From Synechococcus sp. PCC 7336 (GTDB taxonomy: Bacteria; Cyanobacteriota; Cyanobacteriia; Thermostichales; PCC-7336), in contig NZ_CM001776.1 in NCBI RefSeq assembly GCF_000332275.1, forward strand, positions 5,002,638-5,066,637: a stretch of 64,000 nucleotides of DNA, written 5' to 3'. Positions 43,674 through 52,994 of the stretch are shown here, piece by piece (position 1 is the first letter of the stretch; each line of letters begins with the position of its first letter). The position numbers and the translations under genes were made by a program. The notes below the pieces were generated by a model, which was not told the origin of the DNA, searched no databases, and was given only the letters and a program-made list of their open reading frames with translations.

Positions 43674-44531
43674 TTACTCAGCCCGCTGGTGGCGCTCAGC
43701 GGCGGCGGGGGCAATTGACAGTAACTCAACGATTTCCACCAGGATGCGATCCCCTGCAATCGGATGAATCCATTGGGCGGCCAATTCGGCAAAGCGATCT
43801 GCGTCGTCGCCCGTGATGCAAAAGCGCGTCGAGGGGGAATTGCCACGGGCGCGCAGGCCGAGGAATTCCAATTCGCGCTTCACTGCTGTGGCTAAGGAAA
43901 CGGCTGGGTCGATCCAGCAGACGGAGGGGGGCAATACTTGGCGGATGGCCGCTTCGATCAGGGGGTAGTGGGTACAGCCAGAAATGAGCGTGTCGATGCG
44001 ACGCTCCAAGAGCGGTTGTAAGTACTCTCGCACGGCGGCATGGAGGGCAGGACTGTCCATCTGTCCCGCCTCAATCAGGGGCACAAAATCGGGACAGGCC
44101 ACCTCCCAACATTCCAGCTCGTTATTAATTTCGAGGATGGCATCTCGATAGGCGTGGCTGTTGACAGTGGCTTGCGTGGCGATCGCCCCAATGCGCTGCC
44201 CTCGTTTCACGGCGGCCCTCGCCCCCGGTAGAATCAACCCCAACATGGGAACGTCAAATTCGTGCCGCACCTGTTCTAACGCCAAGGCAGAGCTGGTGTT
44301 GCAAGCCATCACAATGGCCTTGACCGGCTGCTGCACCATCCAGTTCGAAATTTCGCGCACGCTTTGCAAAATCTCTGCGGGCGATCGCCCGCCGTAGGGC
44401 AAGCGCGCCGTGTCGCCCAAATAAACAAACGATTCGCGAGGGAGCTGCCGTCGCAACTCTCGCCAAACCGTCAACCCACCAACACCACTGTCAAACACGC
44501 CAATTGGCAACGTCGATGCAACAGAACCCAC
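43674..44531 (-). CDS. murI: glutamate racemase
   Basis: A 285-residue racemase making D-glutamate for peptidoglycan. The catalytic cysteines are in MACNTSSAL (Cys77) and SGCTHYPL (near residue 190), and the start has GVFDSGVGGLTVW and LGDTARLPYGGRS. Length is normal. It lies with the GNAT gene on the minus strand, the upstream side holding a MITE-like repeat. Confidence 0.95.
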   Translation of the reverse strand: MGSVASTLPIGVFDSGVGGLTVWRELRRQLPRESFVYLGDTARLPYGGRSPAEILQSVREISNWMVQQPVKAIVMACNTSSALALEQVRHEFDVPMLGLILPGARAAVKRGQRIGAIATQATVNSHAYRDAILEINNELECWEVACPDFVPLIEAGQMDSPALHAAVREYLQPLLERRIDTLISGCTHYPLIEAAIRQVLPPSVCWIDPAVSLATAVKRELEFLGLRARGNSPSTRFCITGDDADRFAELAAQWIHPIAGDRILVEIVELLSIAPAAAERHQRAE

Positions 44532-45172
44532 GATAGTCGAACGCTCCTCAATATGGCGAATGTACGGGTTTGCTTGCGTGCAACCAGCTACGCGGGATTA
44601 GCGATGCCAAACCTGCCGCACTAGCCTTACAGTTGGTAGGTTGCCCACTTGCACGGGTGAGGGTGAAGTGAGAATGATAAGCACCAGTGTAAGTGTAGAG
44701 TAAATCTCTACCGAAGGAATATCCTGCTCTTCGGGTTTTGGCAATACCAGTCTGGCTAAGTCCTTTACATCTGAGAAATTGAGGGCGACTCCGGTGCGAT
44801 CTCCACCCGAAATCGCGCCTAGCTGGCTAGATAACACGTCAGTTCGATCGGAGTCTGTCCCCTTACCCCTACGCTCCCGCTAAGCGTGGCATCAACCATA
44901 ACTTGGGGCCAGAGGAACAAAATCCAGCCAAGATTTGCGGCTGTTTCTCCCCTCTCCCCAGGGAGAGGGGCTGGGGGTGAGGGCAATGCAGCGCTATCGA
45001 ACTCAGATAGATAACAGGTGAGTTGCTTGCCTTGCGCGATCGCGCAGTCAGCGTGGCGTCCATCCTCTCCATCTCTTGCTCGCCCTAGCTTTGGGGTTTA
45101 CGCGATCGCAGCTCCCCCCGCCTTCTATCCCAACCTATTCTGGAGGCAACTGGTGATGACAAGGAACGACCT
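44532..45172. other. intergenic region with MITE copy C
   Basis: About 640 bp between divergent genes. Part of it (44839-45005) is a MITE-like repeat. A 79-codon minus frame at 44598-44837 has no ribosome site or recognisable family, and I treat it as chance. Confidence 0.4.
44839..45005 (-). repeat. MITE-like repeat, copy C (reverse)
   Basis: This 167-bp copy of the family seen at 16359 and 62767 lies in the opposite direction. Its ends are TCAGTTCGA and TCGAACTCA, and its inside holds CCCCTCTCCCCAGGGAGAGG and GAGGGCAATGCAGCGC, the complement of the start of the other copies. It lies upstream of murI. Confidence 0.7.
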
Positions 45173-45559
45173 ATGAACGCTCTCAAATCTGGTTTAGCTG
45201 CTGCCCTGTTAACTGTTGGCACCGCCACGCTGGCGATCGCCCCGGCAGCTCACGCTGGCGGTATTCTGCGGGATACGGCATTTGGAGCAGGCGGCAACGC
45301 GATCGTCGGCGGAGTTTTAGGCAATGGCCGGTTGTTGGAAAATGCGATCGGCGGAGCGGCGGCAGGGGCTGCCGTCAGTGTGACCCGCAGTGAATCGAGA
45401 ACGGGCGTCGGAAGCGTTTTGCAGGATGCAGCGGTTGGGGCAGCAGCCAGCACGGTGACAGGGGCGATTTTAGACAATGGCGATCCGCTGCAGAATGCCT
45501 TAGGTGGAGCTGCTTCAGGTGTGTTGATTAACGTGACTCAAGATGTCAACCTGTTCTAG
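45173..45559 (+). CDS. exported glycine-zipper protein with internal duplication
   Basis: A 128-residue protein with a signal peptide cut near AAHA-GG. The mature part holds two similar units of about 45 residues: ILRDTAFGAGGNAIVGGVLG...ENAIGGAAAGAAVSVT and VLQDAAVGAAASTVTGAILD...QNALGGAASGVLINVT. Gly/Ala-rich hydrophobic stretches resemble glycine-zipper outer-membrane proteins. Family unknown. A good terminator follows at 45596-45634. Confidence 0.75.
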   Translation: MNALKSGLAAALLTVGTATLAIAPAAHAGGILRDTAFGAGGNAIVGGVLGNGRLLENAIGGAAAGAAVSVTRSESRTGVGSVLQDAAVGAAASTVTGAILDNGDPLQNALGGAASGVLINVTQDVNLF

Positions 45560-45595
45560 GTGCCTGCGATTTAGAGTTTGAATCCCGAATTGATG

Positions 45596-45634
45596 GGGCT
45601 GAGACACATCTATTGCTGTCTCAGTCCTTTTTTA
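45596..45634 (+). terminator. rho-independent terminator
   Basis: Stem GGCTGAGACA / TGTCTCAGTCC around a short loop, followed by TTTTTT. It lies 37 bases after the stop codon of the glycine-zipper gene. Confidence 0.8.
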
Positions 45635-45869
45635 GACATATCAGTCTCTTCACGAGATGTGAACTTGCCAGGTTTGCGGCTGTACAGACTAACGAGGGGT
45701 AGGAAGGGGATCCGATTGGTTAGAGTTTCTGGTAATTGATGTATTATTTTCTAATTTGACGGCAAGGATGTATTCGATCTGACTAATTGTAGGGGTGTAG
45801 CCTTCATGCTGATAAGAGGCGATCGCTTTGAGCTACCATCGAAAATGCTCCCTAGCCAACGGTTTTGAC

Positions 45870-46094
45870 ATGAAAGCTGCCACGCATGTTATTCATAGTG
45901 ACCCTGACATCTTGGGGGGAATTCCAGTTTTCGTAGGCACTCGCGTACCCGTAAAAACCTTGCTCGACTACCTCGAGGCAGGCGATCCGCTAGACGAGTT
46001 TCTAGATCATTTTCCGAGCGTTAGGCGCGAGCAAGCCATAGCTGTGCTTGAATTAGCCAAAAAGATGTTGACTACTTATGCGAATCCTGCTTGA
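45870..46094 (+). CDS. DUF433 antitoxin
   Basis: The start MKAATHVIHSDPDILGGIPVF at ATG 45870 is preferred over a longer frame from 45828. DUF433 has a winged-helix-like fold and is an antitoxin-type DNA-binding protein: GGIPVFVGTRVPVKTLLDYL and FPSVRREQAIAVLEL. The gene overlaps the following DUF5615 gene by 17 bases, the usual arrangement of this toxin-antitoxin pair. Confidence 0.88.
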   Translation: MKAATHVIHSDPDILGGIPVFVGTRVPVKTLLDYLEAGDPLDEFLDHFPSVRREQAIAVLELAKKMLTTYANPA

Positions 46095-46404
46095 CGAGTG
46101 TGTTCTGAGACCTCTAAAGCGCGAGCTCAGCAACTATGACATACGAACGGTTGTGGAGATGGGGTGGTCGGGCAAGACGAACGGCGAGCTCTTGCAGCTG
46201 ATGGCACAGGCAGACTTGACAATTTTGCTAACTACCGATCGGAATTTGCAATATCAGCAAAATTTTCAGCAGGCTCGTGTTGCAATCGTTGTTCTGATTG
46301 CGCCGAGTAACCGAATTCCTGACTTAGTTCCGCTAATTCCCAAGGCTCGTCATGTTTTGGAGACTATTTCTGTGGGTGAAGTGGTTGAGGTGGGTAGATC
46401 TTGA
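46078..46404 (+). CDS. DUF5615 PIN-like toxin
   Basis: A 108-residue PIN-like protein. The start MRILLDECVLRPLKREL holds the acidic DExxxxxL motif of the metal site, and a second acidic position is in ILLTTDRNLQYQQNF. DUF5615 toxins are thought to be RNases like VapC. The gene overlaps the DUF433 gene and is therefore co-translated with it. Confidence 0.88.
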   Translation: MRILLDECVLRPLKRELSNYDIRTVVEMGWSGKTNGELLQLMAQADLTILLTTDRNLQYQQNFQQARVAIVVLIAPSNRIPDLVPLIPKARHVLETISVGEVVEVGRS

Positions 46405-46496
46405 GGGCCAGACTGCATGAGTCCTGAATTGATAAGGGTATGAGGCATTGAAGCCTTTGCTCTGCGGACACTCGATCCTGACTTCTAAAGCATTGC

Positions 46497-46527
46497 CAAA
46501 AAGGTAAGGGCTCCCAATTGGGAGCCC
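46497..46527 (-). terminator. rho-independent terminator of rpsD
   Basis: GGGCTCCCAATTGGGAGCCC is a perfect palindrome, followed on the minus strand by a T-rich tail (CCTTTTT). It lies 28 bases after the rpsD stop codon and ends transcription from that side; it may also stop reading from the DUF5615 gene on the plus strand. Confidence 0.8.
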
Positions 46528-46554
46528 TCGATCGCCCTAATTCGCATTGAGAAA

Positions 46555-47166
46555 TTAAATCTTGCGAGAGTAGTACTCAACCACTAATAGCTCGTTCACC
46601 GGAGCACACACCGCTTCGCGGGGGGGGAGCTCTTTAATCTTGCCCTTGAGGGCATCTTTATCGAACTCTAGATAGTCGGGCAAAAACAAGCCGGGATATT
46701 CAGCATAATCCGCTATCAGCTTACGAGATTTAGTATTGTCGCGCACGGTGATGACATCGCCCGCCTTACATTCGTAGCTAGGAATGGAGACCTTACGGCC
46801 ATTGACGCAGATATGACCGTGGTTAACTGCCTGACGGGCAGCGGGAATGGTGGGTGCCATGCCGAGACGAAAGGCGATGCAATCTAAACGCATCTCCAGC
46901 ATCTGCAGCAGCGCCAAACCAGTGGAGCCTTTAGAGCGACGAGCGCGCTTCATGTAGCGCACCATCTGCTTTTCAGTGACGCCGTAATTGAACCGAACCT
47001 TTTGCTTTTCTTCCAGACGGATGGCATATTCCGACTTCTTCTTGCGGGCTGCGCCGTGAACGCCAGGGGGGTTGGTGTTTTTGGGACGCTTGCGCGTCAA
47101 TCCGGGCAAATCGAGGCCGCCAAAGCGACGAACGACCTTCAGGCGCGGGCCTGTGAAGCGGGACAT
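46555..47166 (-). CDS. rpsD: 30S ribosomal protein S4
   Basis: The 203-residue S4 protein starts [20 protein letters not shown] and has the S4 RNA-binding part [32 protein letters not shown]. It binds 16S rRNA early in 30S assembly. The N-terminal zinc ligands of some S4 are missing, as in other cyanobacteria. It stands alone, not in the alpha operon, which is normal in this phylum. Confidence 0.97.
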   Translation of the reverse strand: MSRFTGPRLKVVRRFGGLDLPGLTRKRPKNTNPPGVHGAARKKKSEYAIRLEEKQKVRFNYGVTEKQMVRYMKRARRSKGSTGLALLQMLEMRLDCIAFRLGMAPTIPAARQAVNHGHICVNGRKVSIPSYECKAGDVITVRDNTKSRKLIADYAEYPGLFLPDYLEFDKDALKGKIKELPPREAVCAPVNELLVVEYYSRKI

Positions 47167-47315
47167 GCAGTTTTCTCCAGAGCGATAGATAGCCGCGCAT
47201 CGAGCAGCGATCTACTATAATACTTGCCCCGAGCCAAACCGTACAGGTGGATGGCAAAAATTAGATTCGTTATGCTCGAATAGTTGTCGTATCGCTGGAT
47301 ATTAGGATTTTTGCA

Positions 47316-48515
47316 ATGACTTCCTTTGGGATGCGTTGGGGGCGATCGCTCGTGACGATCGCGATCGCCTTTGGCTTGTTATTTGGGGGGGCGAGCCTCG
47401 CGATCGCCGCTCCCGAACCTTTACTGGTTTCTCAGGTAACCTTGCCCCAGCTCAATAGGGAGCCCGATACCTCCCAGCGCAATTCTAATTTTGTGACCGA
47501 AGCCGTTCGCAAGGTGGGGCCTGCAGTCGTGCGTATCGATACAGAACGTACAGTAGTGCGATCGTTCCGGTCTCCCTTCGATTCCTTCGCTCGCGATCCG
47601 TTTTTCCAAGACTTCTTTGGCGATGAATTTTTCCCCGAACCGCGCCAGCAGGAATTTCACACTCAGGGGCAGGGGTCTGGGTTCATTGTCGATCGCGACG
47701 GCATTGTGGTGACCAATGCACACGTTGTCAGCGAAGCAGATACGGTCGCGGTCAAGCTGCAGGATGGCCGCGTGTTTGACGGAACGGTGCGCGGTGTTGA
47801 CGAAGTGCTGGATTTAGCGGTGATTAAAATTGACGGTCGCGATTTACCTGTGGTGCCGCTGGGAGATTCCAGTACTTTGCAGGTGGGGGATTGGGCGATC
47901 GCCTTGGGCAATCCGCTCGGTCTGGACAGCACTGTTACCCTCGGCATTGTCAGCACCCTCAATCGCTCCAGTGCAGAGGTGGGGATTGTGGATAAGCGAC
48001 TGAACTTCATCCAAACCGATGCCGCGATTAACCCCGGCAATTCTGGCGGACCGTTATTAAACGAGCGGGGCGAAGTTATCGGCATCAACACTGCTATCCG
48101 CGCCAACGCTCAGGGCATTGGTTTTGCCATTCCCATCAACATCGAGCGAGAGGTGCAAGCTCGGTTGGTGCGAGGGGAAACGATTCCCCATCCCTATATC
48201 GGGGTGCAGATGGTAACGCTAACACCCGAGTTGCGCGATCGCTTTAATAGCGATCCCAACAGCGGTCTCTATGTGGGGCAGGACAGCGGCGTACTGGTGG
48301 TTCAGGTGGTGCCCAATTCGCCTGCCGAGGCAGCGGGGATTCGTGCTGGGGATGTCATCCTGCGAGTCAATTCCAATTCCATCGCAACGGCTTCGGAGTT
48401 ACAGGAGGCCGTGGAGGCCACGAGTGTGGGCGGCACGTTAAAGGTGGAAGTGGAACGAGGCGATCGCCGAGAGGTGTTGCGGGTGCGCACTGCCGATCTG
48501 GTGGCCTCGCGCTAA
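47316..48515 (+). CDS. HtrA/Deg-type serine protease
   Basis: A 399-residue exported protease with the triad His136 (TNAHVV), Asp166 (LDLAVIKID) and Ser243 (NPGNSGGPL), and one C-terminal PDZ domain (about 300-395, GVLVVQVVPNSPAEAAGIRAGD). A signal peptide or anchor is at residues 10-32. It belongs to the HtrA, HhoA and HhoB group of periplasmic Deg proteases in cyanobacteria; which of the three is not decidable by reading alone. It diverges from rpsD with a shared promoter region of 149 bases. Confidence 0.93.
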   Translation: MTSFGMRWGRSLVTIAIAFGLLFGGASLAIAAPEPLLVSQVTLPQLNREPDTSQRNSNFVTEAVRKVGPAVVRIDTERTVVRSFRSPFDSFARDPFFQDFFGDEFFPEPRQQEFHTQGQGSGFIVDRDGIVVTNAHVVSEADTVAVKLQDGRVFDGTVRGVDEVLDLAVIKIDGRDLPVVPLGDSSTLQVGDWAIALGNPLGLDSTVTLGIVSTLNRSSAEVGIVDKRLNFIQTDAAINPGNSGGPLLNERGEVIGINTAIRANAQGIGFAIPINIEREVQARLVRGETIPHPYIGVQMVTLTPELRDRFNSDPNSGLYVGQDSGVLVVQVVPNSPAEAAGIRAGDVILRVNSNSIATASELQEAVEATSVGGTLKVEVERGDRREVLRVRTADLVASR

Positions 48516-48578
48516 ATCTATGGGGGACAGGGAGCGATCGAGGTGATACGATAGCCGCGCAGAAAAACGCTCTCGTGC

Positions 48579-49508
48579 ATGCATAACTCCCCTCCCCCGA
48601 TATCAATTTCTCAGACAGATTCTGCAACCGATTTGGCGATCGCGGGTCCGAGTTTTTCGCTGGTGATTCCGGTTTACAACGAGGAGGAGGGGGTGGCCCA
48701 AACTCTCGACGACTTGCACAACGTTCTGGGGGCGGCGCGGTGTCAGTACGAAATTGTGGTGGTGGACGATGGATCGCGCGATCGCACGGCCGAAATTCTC
48801 AAGCCCCGCAGCGATATTCGTCTGATCCAGCACGATCGCAATCGCGGCTATGGGGCTGCGTTGAAGACGGGGATTTCTCGCGCTAAATATCCGTTGGTGG
48901 CGATTACAGATGCGGACAGTACCTATCCGAGCGATCGCCTGTTGGAGTTGGTGGAGCTGGCGGAGGATGCGGATATGGTGGTGGGGGCCCGTACGGGCGA
49001 GAATGTTACCTATTCGACCTTGCGGAAGATTCCTAAGTTTTTTTTGGTGCGGTTTGCCGAGTGGATTGCCAAGCGGCCCATTCCCGATCTGAATAGTGGC
49101 ATGCGGGTGTTTCGCAAGAGTGCGGTGACGCGATTTCTGAGTGTTTTGCCGGATACGTTTAGCTTTACGACGACGATTACACTGGCGATGCTGACGAATA
49201 ATTATGTCGTTCGCTATCAACCGATTGATTATTTTCATCGGGCAGGTCGTAGTAAAATTAGGCCGATTCGGGATACGTTGCTGTTTATTCAATTGATTTT
49301 GCGAACGGGCGTGTATTTTGCTCCGCTGAGGATCTTTTTACCGATCGCTGGAGTATTTTTTCTCGGTTCTCTGGCGTCTCTCTGGGTTGACCTCTTTATT
49401 GCCCGAGACTTGACGGAATCGACGCTGATTTTGTTTGTCACTTCGATTCAGATTGGAATTTTTGCCCTGCTGGCAGACATGATTGATAAACGGACGGGGC
49501 GATTTTAG
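48579..49508 (+). CDS. membrane-linked glycosyltransferase family 2 (DPM1/GtrB-like)
   Basis: A 309-residue enzyme: GT-A domain with FSLVIPVYNEEEGVAQTLDD, VVVDDGSRDRTAEIL, and the metal triad ITDADSTYP. Near the end, two hydrophobic segments (YFAPLRIFLPIAGVFFLGSLAS and STLILFVTSIQIGIFALLADM) anchor it to the membrane. The family moves a sugar from UDP or GDP to a polyprenyl phosphate. The N-terminal 25 residues are polar and variable. Confidence 0.88.
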   Translation: MHNSPPPISISQTDSATDLAIAGPSFSLVIPVYNEEEGVAQTLDDLHNVLGAARCQYEIVVVDDGSRDRTAEILKPRSDIRLIQHDRNRGYGAALKTGISRAKYPLVAITDADSTYPSDRLLELVELAEDADMVVGARTGENVTYSTLRKIPKFFLVRFAEWIAKRPIPDLNSGMRVFRKSAVTRFLSVLPDTFSFTTTITLAMLTNNYVVRYQPIDYFHRAGRSKIRPIRDTLLFIQLILRTGVYFAPLRIFLPIAGVFFLGSLASLWVDLFIARDLTESTLILFVTSIQIGIFALLADMIDKRTGRF

Positions 49509-49584
49509 CCAATAGAAAGCGACTATAAGGCGATCGCGAGCATTTGTAATTCTCATGAAGAGAGCGAACGTCCCCTCCACCGCA

Positions 49585-49986
49585 CTAGGGAAACAGTCCT
49601 AACCGTATCCATAACTGTCTCGCTGCAAGCTGCTGGAAATGGTTGAACTTGAGACAGGCGATTGTCGCTCGTCCAGTTGGCGTGAGTCCCAGAATCTCCC
49701 CGGTATTCGAGTTGGACTGAAAGTGTGCGAGCCACCTATCTTGTCTGGGATGAAATAGATCGGTGCTGACATTCAATTGTGGATCGACGGCTGAAATATT
49801 GGTGCCTTTTCGCAGGTTGCAGGAGCGGCAGGCTAAAGCGAGATTGGACAACACGTTCGAGCCGTTTAGCGCAATGGGGATGATGTGTTCCACTTCGAAT
49901 GGAAAGTTGAAGACTAGCTCCGGGGCACGACAGTATTCACAGCGATGTTCGGCGCGATTGGCAACAGCAGCGTAGTTGGGATTCAT
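49585..49986 (-). CDS. HNH endonuclease
   Basis: A 133-residue nuclease with a Zn site (CEYCRAPE and LACRSCNLRKG) and the HNH core EVEHIIPIALNGSNVLSNLAL. It may be a defence nuclease or a housekeeping one; the family is frequent in cyanobacteria. It overlaps the upstream 120-residue gene by four bases (ATGA), so they are made together. Confidence 0.9.
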   Translation of the reverse strand: MNPNYAAVANRAEHRCEYCRAPELVFNFPFEVEHIIPIALNGSNVLSNLALACRSCNLRKGTNISAVDPQLNVSTDLFHPRQDRWLAHFQSNSNTGEILGLTPTGRATIACLKFNHFQQLAARQLWIRLGLFP

Positions 49987-50345
49987 CGATCGAGCTGCTG
50001 CATTAAATTAGCGCTCCGGGCAGTGGCGGCTTTTAGCTCGGCCTCAGTGAGGTGTTCGAGTTCGGCCTGTAGGGCTGGGGGGAAGGGTTCGGAGCGATCG
50101 CGTGCGGCTCTCCAAAGTTGCATCAATTCTGTTAGGCGTTGTTGTTGCACAGCAGTGAAGAGACTGTCGGGTTGAAAGCTTTGAATCAGAATAAAGGGGC
50201 TCGCTTCGCTGTATTCGATTTGGGCAGTCAGGGCGTCTAGGGCCTCGCCTGCCGTTTTGCCTGTAGATTGCTTATCTCCAGAGATCGCCCGAAATCTTCT
50301 GTTTCCGCTGGAATCTGATTCTGGCAGGATGGCAACGGTTGTCAT
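49983..50345 (-). CDS. unknown 120-residue partner of the HNH endonuclease
   Basis: The protein begins MTTVAILPESDSSGNRRFRA, followed by GKTAGEALDALTAQI and SFQPDSLFTAVQQQRLTELM. This pattern (a short N-terminal beta part, then FQPDxxFTAxQQQRLxELM) recurs upstream of HNH genes in cyanobacteria as I recall, but has no known function. It overlaps the HNH gene by four bases. It may be an antitoxin-like or target-recognition partner; no evidence decides. Confidence 0.75.
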   Translation of the reverse strand: MTTVAILPESDSSGNRRFRAISGDKQSTGKTAGEALDALTAQIEYSEASPFILIQSFQPDSLFTAVQQQRLTELMQLWRAARDRSEPFPPALQAELEHLTEAELKAATARSANLMQQLDR

Positions 50346-50445
50346 GGCAGATAAGCGATCGCGCTTTGGCAGTGATGGGTCTATTGTATTTAGCCTCTAG
50401 GCTGAAGGCAGTCAATTGCAACGCTAGGGAACACAAACACAATCC

Positions 50446-50604
50446 ATGAGCCGACACCGCCCTAAATCCGATCGCCCCTCCAAGCTCTGCCCCATTTGCG
50501 ATCGCCCCTTCAGTTGGCGCAAGAAATGGGCGGACTGCTGGGATGAGGTGAAATATTGCTCCGAGCGCTGTCGCCGTCGCCGCAATAACGCCGATCGCCC
50601 CTAA
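50446..50604 (+). CDS. DUF2256 zinc-ribbon protein
   Basis: A 52-residue protein, [20 protein letters not shown] at the start and [25 protein letters not shown] at the end. The pattern CPICxRPFxWRKKW...W..VxYCSxRCR is DUF2256. Four Cys suggest a zinc ribbon. It is too short for standard gene finding. Its role is unknown. No gene overlaps it. Confidence 0.85.
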   Translation: MSRHRPKSDRPSKLCPICDRPFSWRKKWADCWDEVKYCSERCRRRRNNADRP

Positions 50605-50649
50605 CACTTCCATCTGACCGGCATCGGAAAAGCTCAGAGCGTTTTCCCC

Positions 50650-51222
50650 CTACGGACAACCCAATACCTGAATCGTATAAGTATCCTGCACCGTTCCGGT
50701 GCCGCCAATCTTCAGATTCACTTCGTAAGGTTGGGCATCGACGCGAGGTTCCCCAGAAAAAACATGCAAATGCTGCTCGGACATGAGGAAATCATCTTCT
50801 TCATGGACCAGATCGGCAGTTTTATCTTCATATTTGAGATACATTTCGATATCGTAGTTGCCAATATCCTCCGAAAGCACTGTTGCGACATACCGAGAAA
50901 AAGATGCATCCTCAGGCACCAAAAAATCTGTATTCCAATTCGGACCAAACCAAATCCCAAAACTAGTCGGAATCCGACCAGGTGAGGCAGTTTTTGTCAC
51001 TTCTGTGCCCTCGCCGCCAACCACCTGCAAAGGCGTGCAGCCCGTCGGCATCGGCTCTCCCGTCTCGACCGCAGGCAATCCCTGTTGCACCCGAATGCAG
51101 CGGCTATTCAAAGGAAACGTGCTGCAGAGCCTATCCAGTGAGACTCTGATATTAGCGCGTGCGGGCATCGCCGATACACATGCGATCGAAACGGCGATCG
51201 CCACACAATAAATCGTCCGCAT
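50650..51222 (-). CDS. exported protein of unknown function
   Basis: A 190-residue protein with a signal peptide (MRTIYCVAIAVSIACVSAMPARA). The mature part holds Cys residues (LCSTF, SRCIRV, TGCTPL, and LGCP at the very end) that could form two disulfides, and a beta-rich middle (NTDFLVPEDASFSRYVATVL, DIEMYLKYEDKTADLV). I do not recognise it. It is possibly periplasmic. Codon use appears slightly A+T-richer in the middle. Confidence 0.75.
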   Translation of the reverse strand: MRTIYCVAIAVSIACVSAMPARANIRVSLDRLCSTFPLNSRCIRVQQGLPAVETGEPMPTGCTPLQVVGGEGTEVTKTASPGRIPTSFGIWFGPNWNTDFLVPEDASFSRYVATVLSEDIGNYDIEMYLKYEDKTADLVHEEDDFLMSEQHLHVFSGEPRVDAQPYEVNLKIGGTGTVQDTYTIQVLGCP

Positions 51223-51560
51223 AACTTCTTTCTCCTAAAGATAGAGATCCACCTGAAGCAGCTCAGCTTCTCTCAGTCAAGCGAGACAACCAATACCCAC
51301 AAACCAAAAGAGATCTCTTCAAAGGGTAGATCGGGAAAATGTTTTGTATAGAGTTAAGTTGAAATCCTAACAATATAAGACTGCTGTATAAACCTTTAGT
51401 TAGAATCGCAGTAAATGCGATCGCTGCTATCTTTTTAACACAGCTAACTACCACGACTGAAGTGAATTTCTTAATTCTTGACTCTTGCCTCTGGCCTCAA
51501 CCGCCCTCTAGAGGACTACCAGGTAGGAGGAAATGCCTGCCACAAATGAGACCGAGCGAT
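51223..51560. other. intergenic stretch, exported protein to antiporter
   Basis: About 340 bp, A+T-richer than the flanks, with the promoter of the preceding minus-strand gene and the 3' end of the antiporter gene. No gene or RNA was recognised. Confidence 0.4.
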
Positions 51561-52754
51561 TCAATCGCAATCCACTCCCGGCAGAGCCTCAGGATGCTGC
51601 GATCGCTTCGCGACGCGCGCGCCCCAAGCATCCGTCACAATTGGACCCACTAAGCAGGTAACCGTGACGTACAGAATTAAGGCATTAAAAACAGTGCCAT
51701 CCAACAATCCAGCCTCTCGCGCAAACAAGCCAATCACCAAAATTAACGCCGCCCGCGACATCGTTAACCCAAACGCCACCATCGCCTCGGCTCCCCCATA
51801 GCCAAATTGCTGCGCTGCTACCCAGGCCGCTACCCACTTAGACAGCACCGCCCCCACAACGATCGCTGCCGCCAACCCCAAGCTCCCCGGATCGGTCGCC
51901 ACAATGCGCAGATTGCACAAGACCCCCACCGAGACCAAAAACGCCGGAATAAACAGCCCGTTCCCCAACCCATCTAGCTGCTGCATTAAGTCGCGATCTT
52001 GGCAAACGACGCGGTTGAGGGATAGCCCGACAATAAAAGCCCCTACCACCGCATCCACCCCCAGCCATTCAGTCAGCGCCGATACGCCAAACAAACAAGC
52101 CAACACAAACGAAATCCGCTCGGCAGACGATTGAGCTTTGCGGGTCAAAAGGCGATCGCCTAACCTCGCCAATCCTATCCAAGCACCAATGGCCAACAAT
52201 GGTAGCAAGACCAGTAGCCGCACCCACAGCCATATCCCCACCGATCCTGCCACCGCCGCGCTGACGACCGCATACCCCCCTAAAGTCACTGCCGTAGTCA
52301 CCACCGTCCCCCCTATAGCAACATTGACGCTTTCGAGGCCGGAGATGCCCAACTGCACGGCGATCGGATAGGCCACCAACATGTGCGGCGAATACATCAG
52401 CCCCAGCAAAACCGAGCCATACAGCCCTAGATCGGCCCAATATCCCGTGGCTACCCCCGCCACAAACGGCAGTGCGAAGGTCAATCCGCCAAACGCTAGC
52501 GATCGCCGTCCTAACTGACCCAAATTGCTCAAATTCATCTGCAATCCTGCCAGCAGCATGACGAACAGCAGCCCTACCCGTTCCAGCAGAATCAGTTGGG
52601 GATCTCGCTCCAACAGCCCCAATCCGTGGGTTCCTAATAGAGCTCCCGCCCCGATCGAGAGTACGAGGGAAGGAATGCGTAGCAGACGCGATAGATGGGG
52701 GGCGATCGCTGCCAGCAGCAGCACAATCGCTAGCAACAAGACGGGTTGCATCAT
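51561..52754 (-). CDS. CPA2-family cation/proton antiporter
   Basis: A 397-residue membrane protein with about twelve segments: LLAIVLLLAAIAPHLSRLLRIP, IGAGALLGTHGLGLLER, FVMLLAGLQMNLSNL, then VDAVVGAFIVGLSLNRVV with the CPA2 Asp near residue 240. It has no C-terminal RCK domain, as in several Kef-like or NhaS3-type members. It exchanges Na+ or K+ with H+. The 5' part is preceded by a short leader and tRNA-Arg. Confidence 0.88.
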   Translation of the reverse strand: MMQPVLLLAIVLLLAAIAPHLSRLLRIPSLVLSIGAGALLGTHGLGLLERDPQLILLERVGLLFVMLLAGLQMNLSNLGQLGRRSLAFGGLTFALPFVAGVATGYWADLGLYGSVLLGLMYSPHMLVAYPIAVQLGISGLESVNVAIGGTVVTTAVTLGGYAVVSAAVAGSVGIWLWVRLLVLLPLLAIGAWIGLARLGDRLLTRKAQSSAERISFVLACLFGVSALTEWLGVDAVVGAFIVGLSLNRVVCQDRDLMQQLDGLGNGLFIPAFLVSVGVLCNLRIVATDPGSLGLAAAIVVGAVLSKWVAAWVAAQQFGYGGAEAMVAFGLTMSRAALILVIGLFAREAGLLDGTVFNALILYVTVTCLVGPIVTDAWGARVAKRSQHPEALPGVDCD

Positions 52755-52921
52755 AGTGAAAGTAGGCTAACCTCCGGGATCGACTTCGGTCGCGAACTAG
52801 GGGTAGCACGGCCCCGTTCTCGAATCCACTGGATTGCCATTGGGGGCTGCGATCTCATCGCAGTTGCATCCAGCGATACTTTACTAGCTCAGTTGCGACC
52901 AATCCACGGAGTTTGAAAGGA

Positions 52922-52994
<73 letters not shown>

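Noticed and set aside
44598..44837. 79-codon minus-strand frame upstream of murI
   Set aside because: No ribosome site, no family pattern, ends in the spacer, and its start borders a MITE copy.
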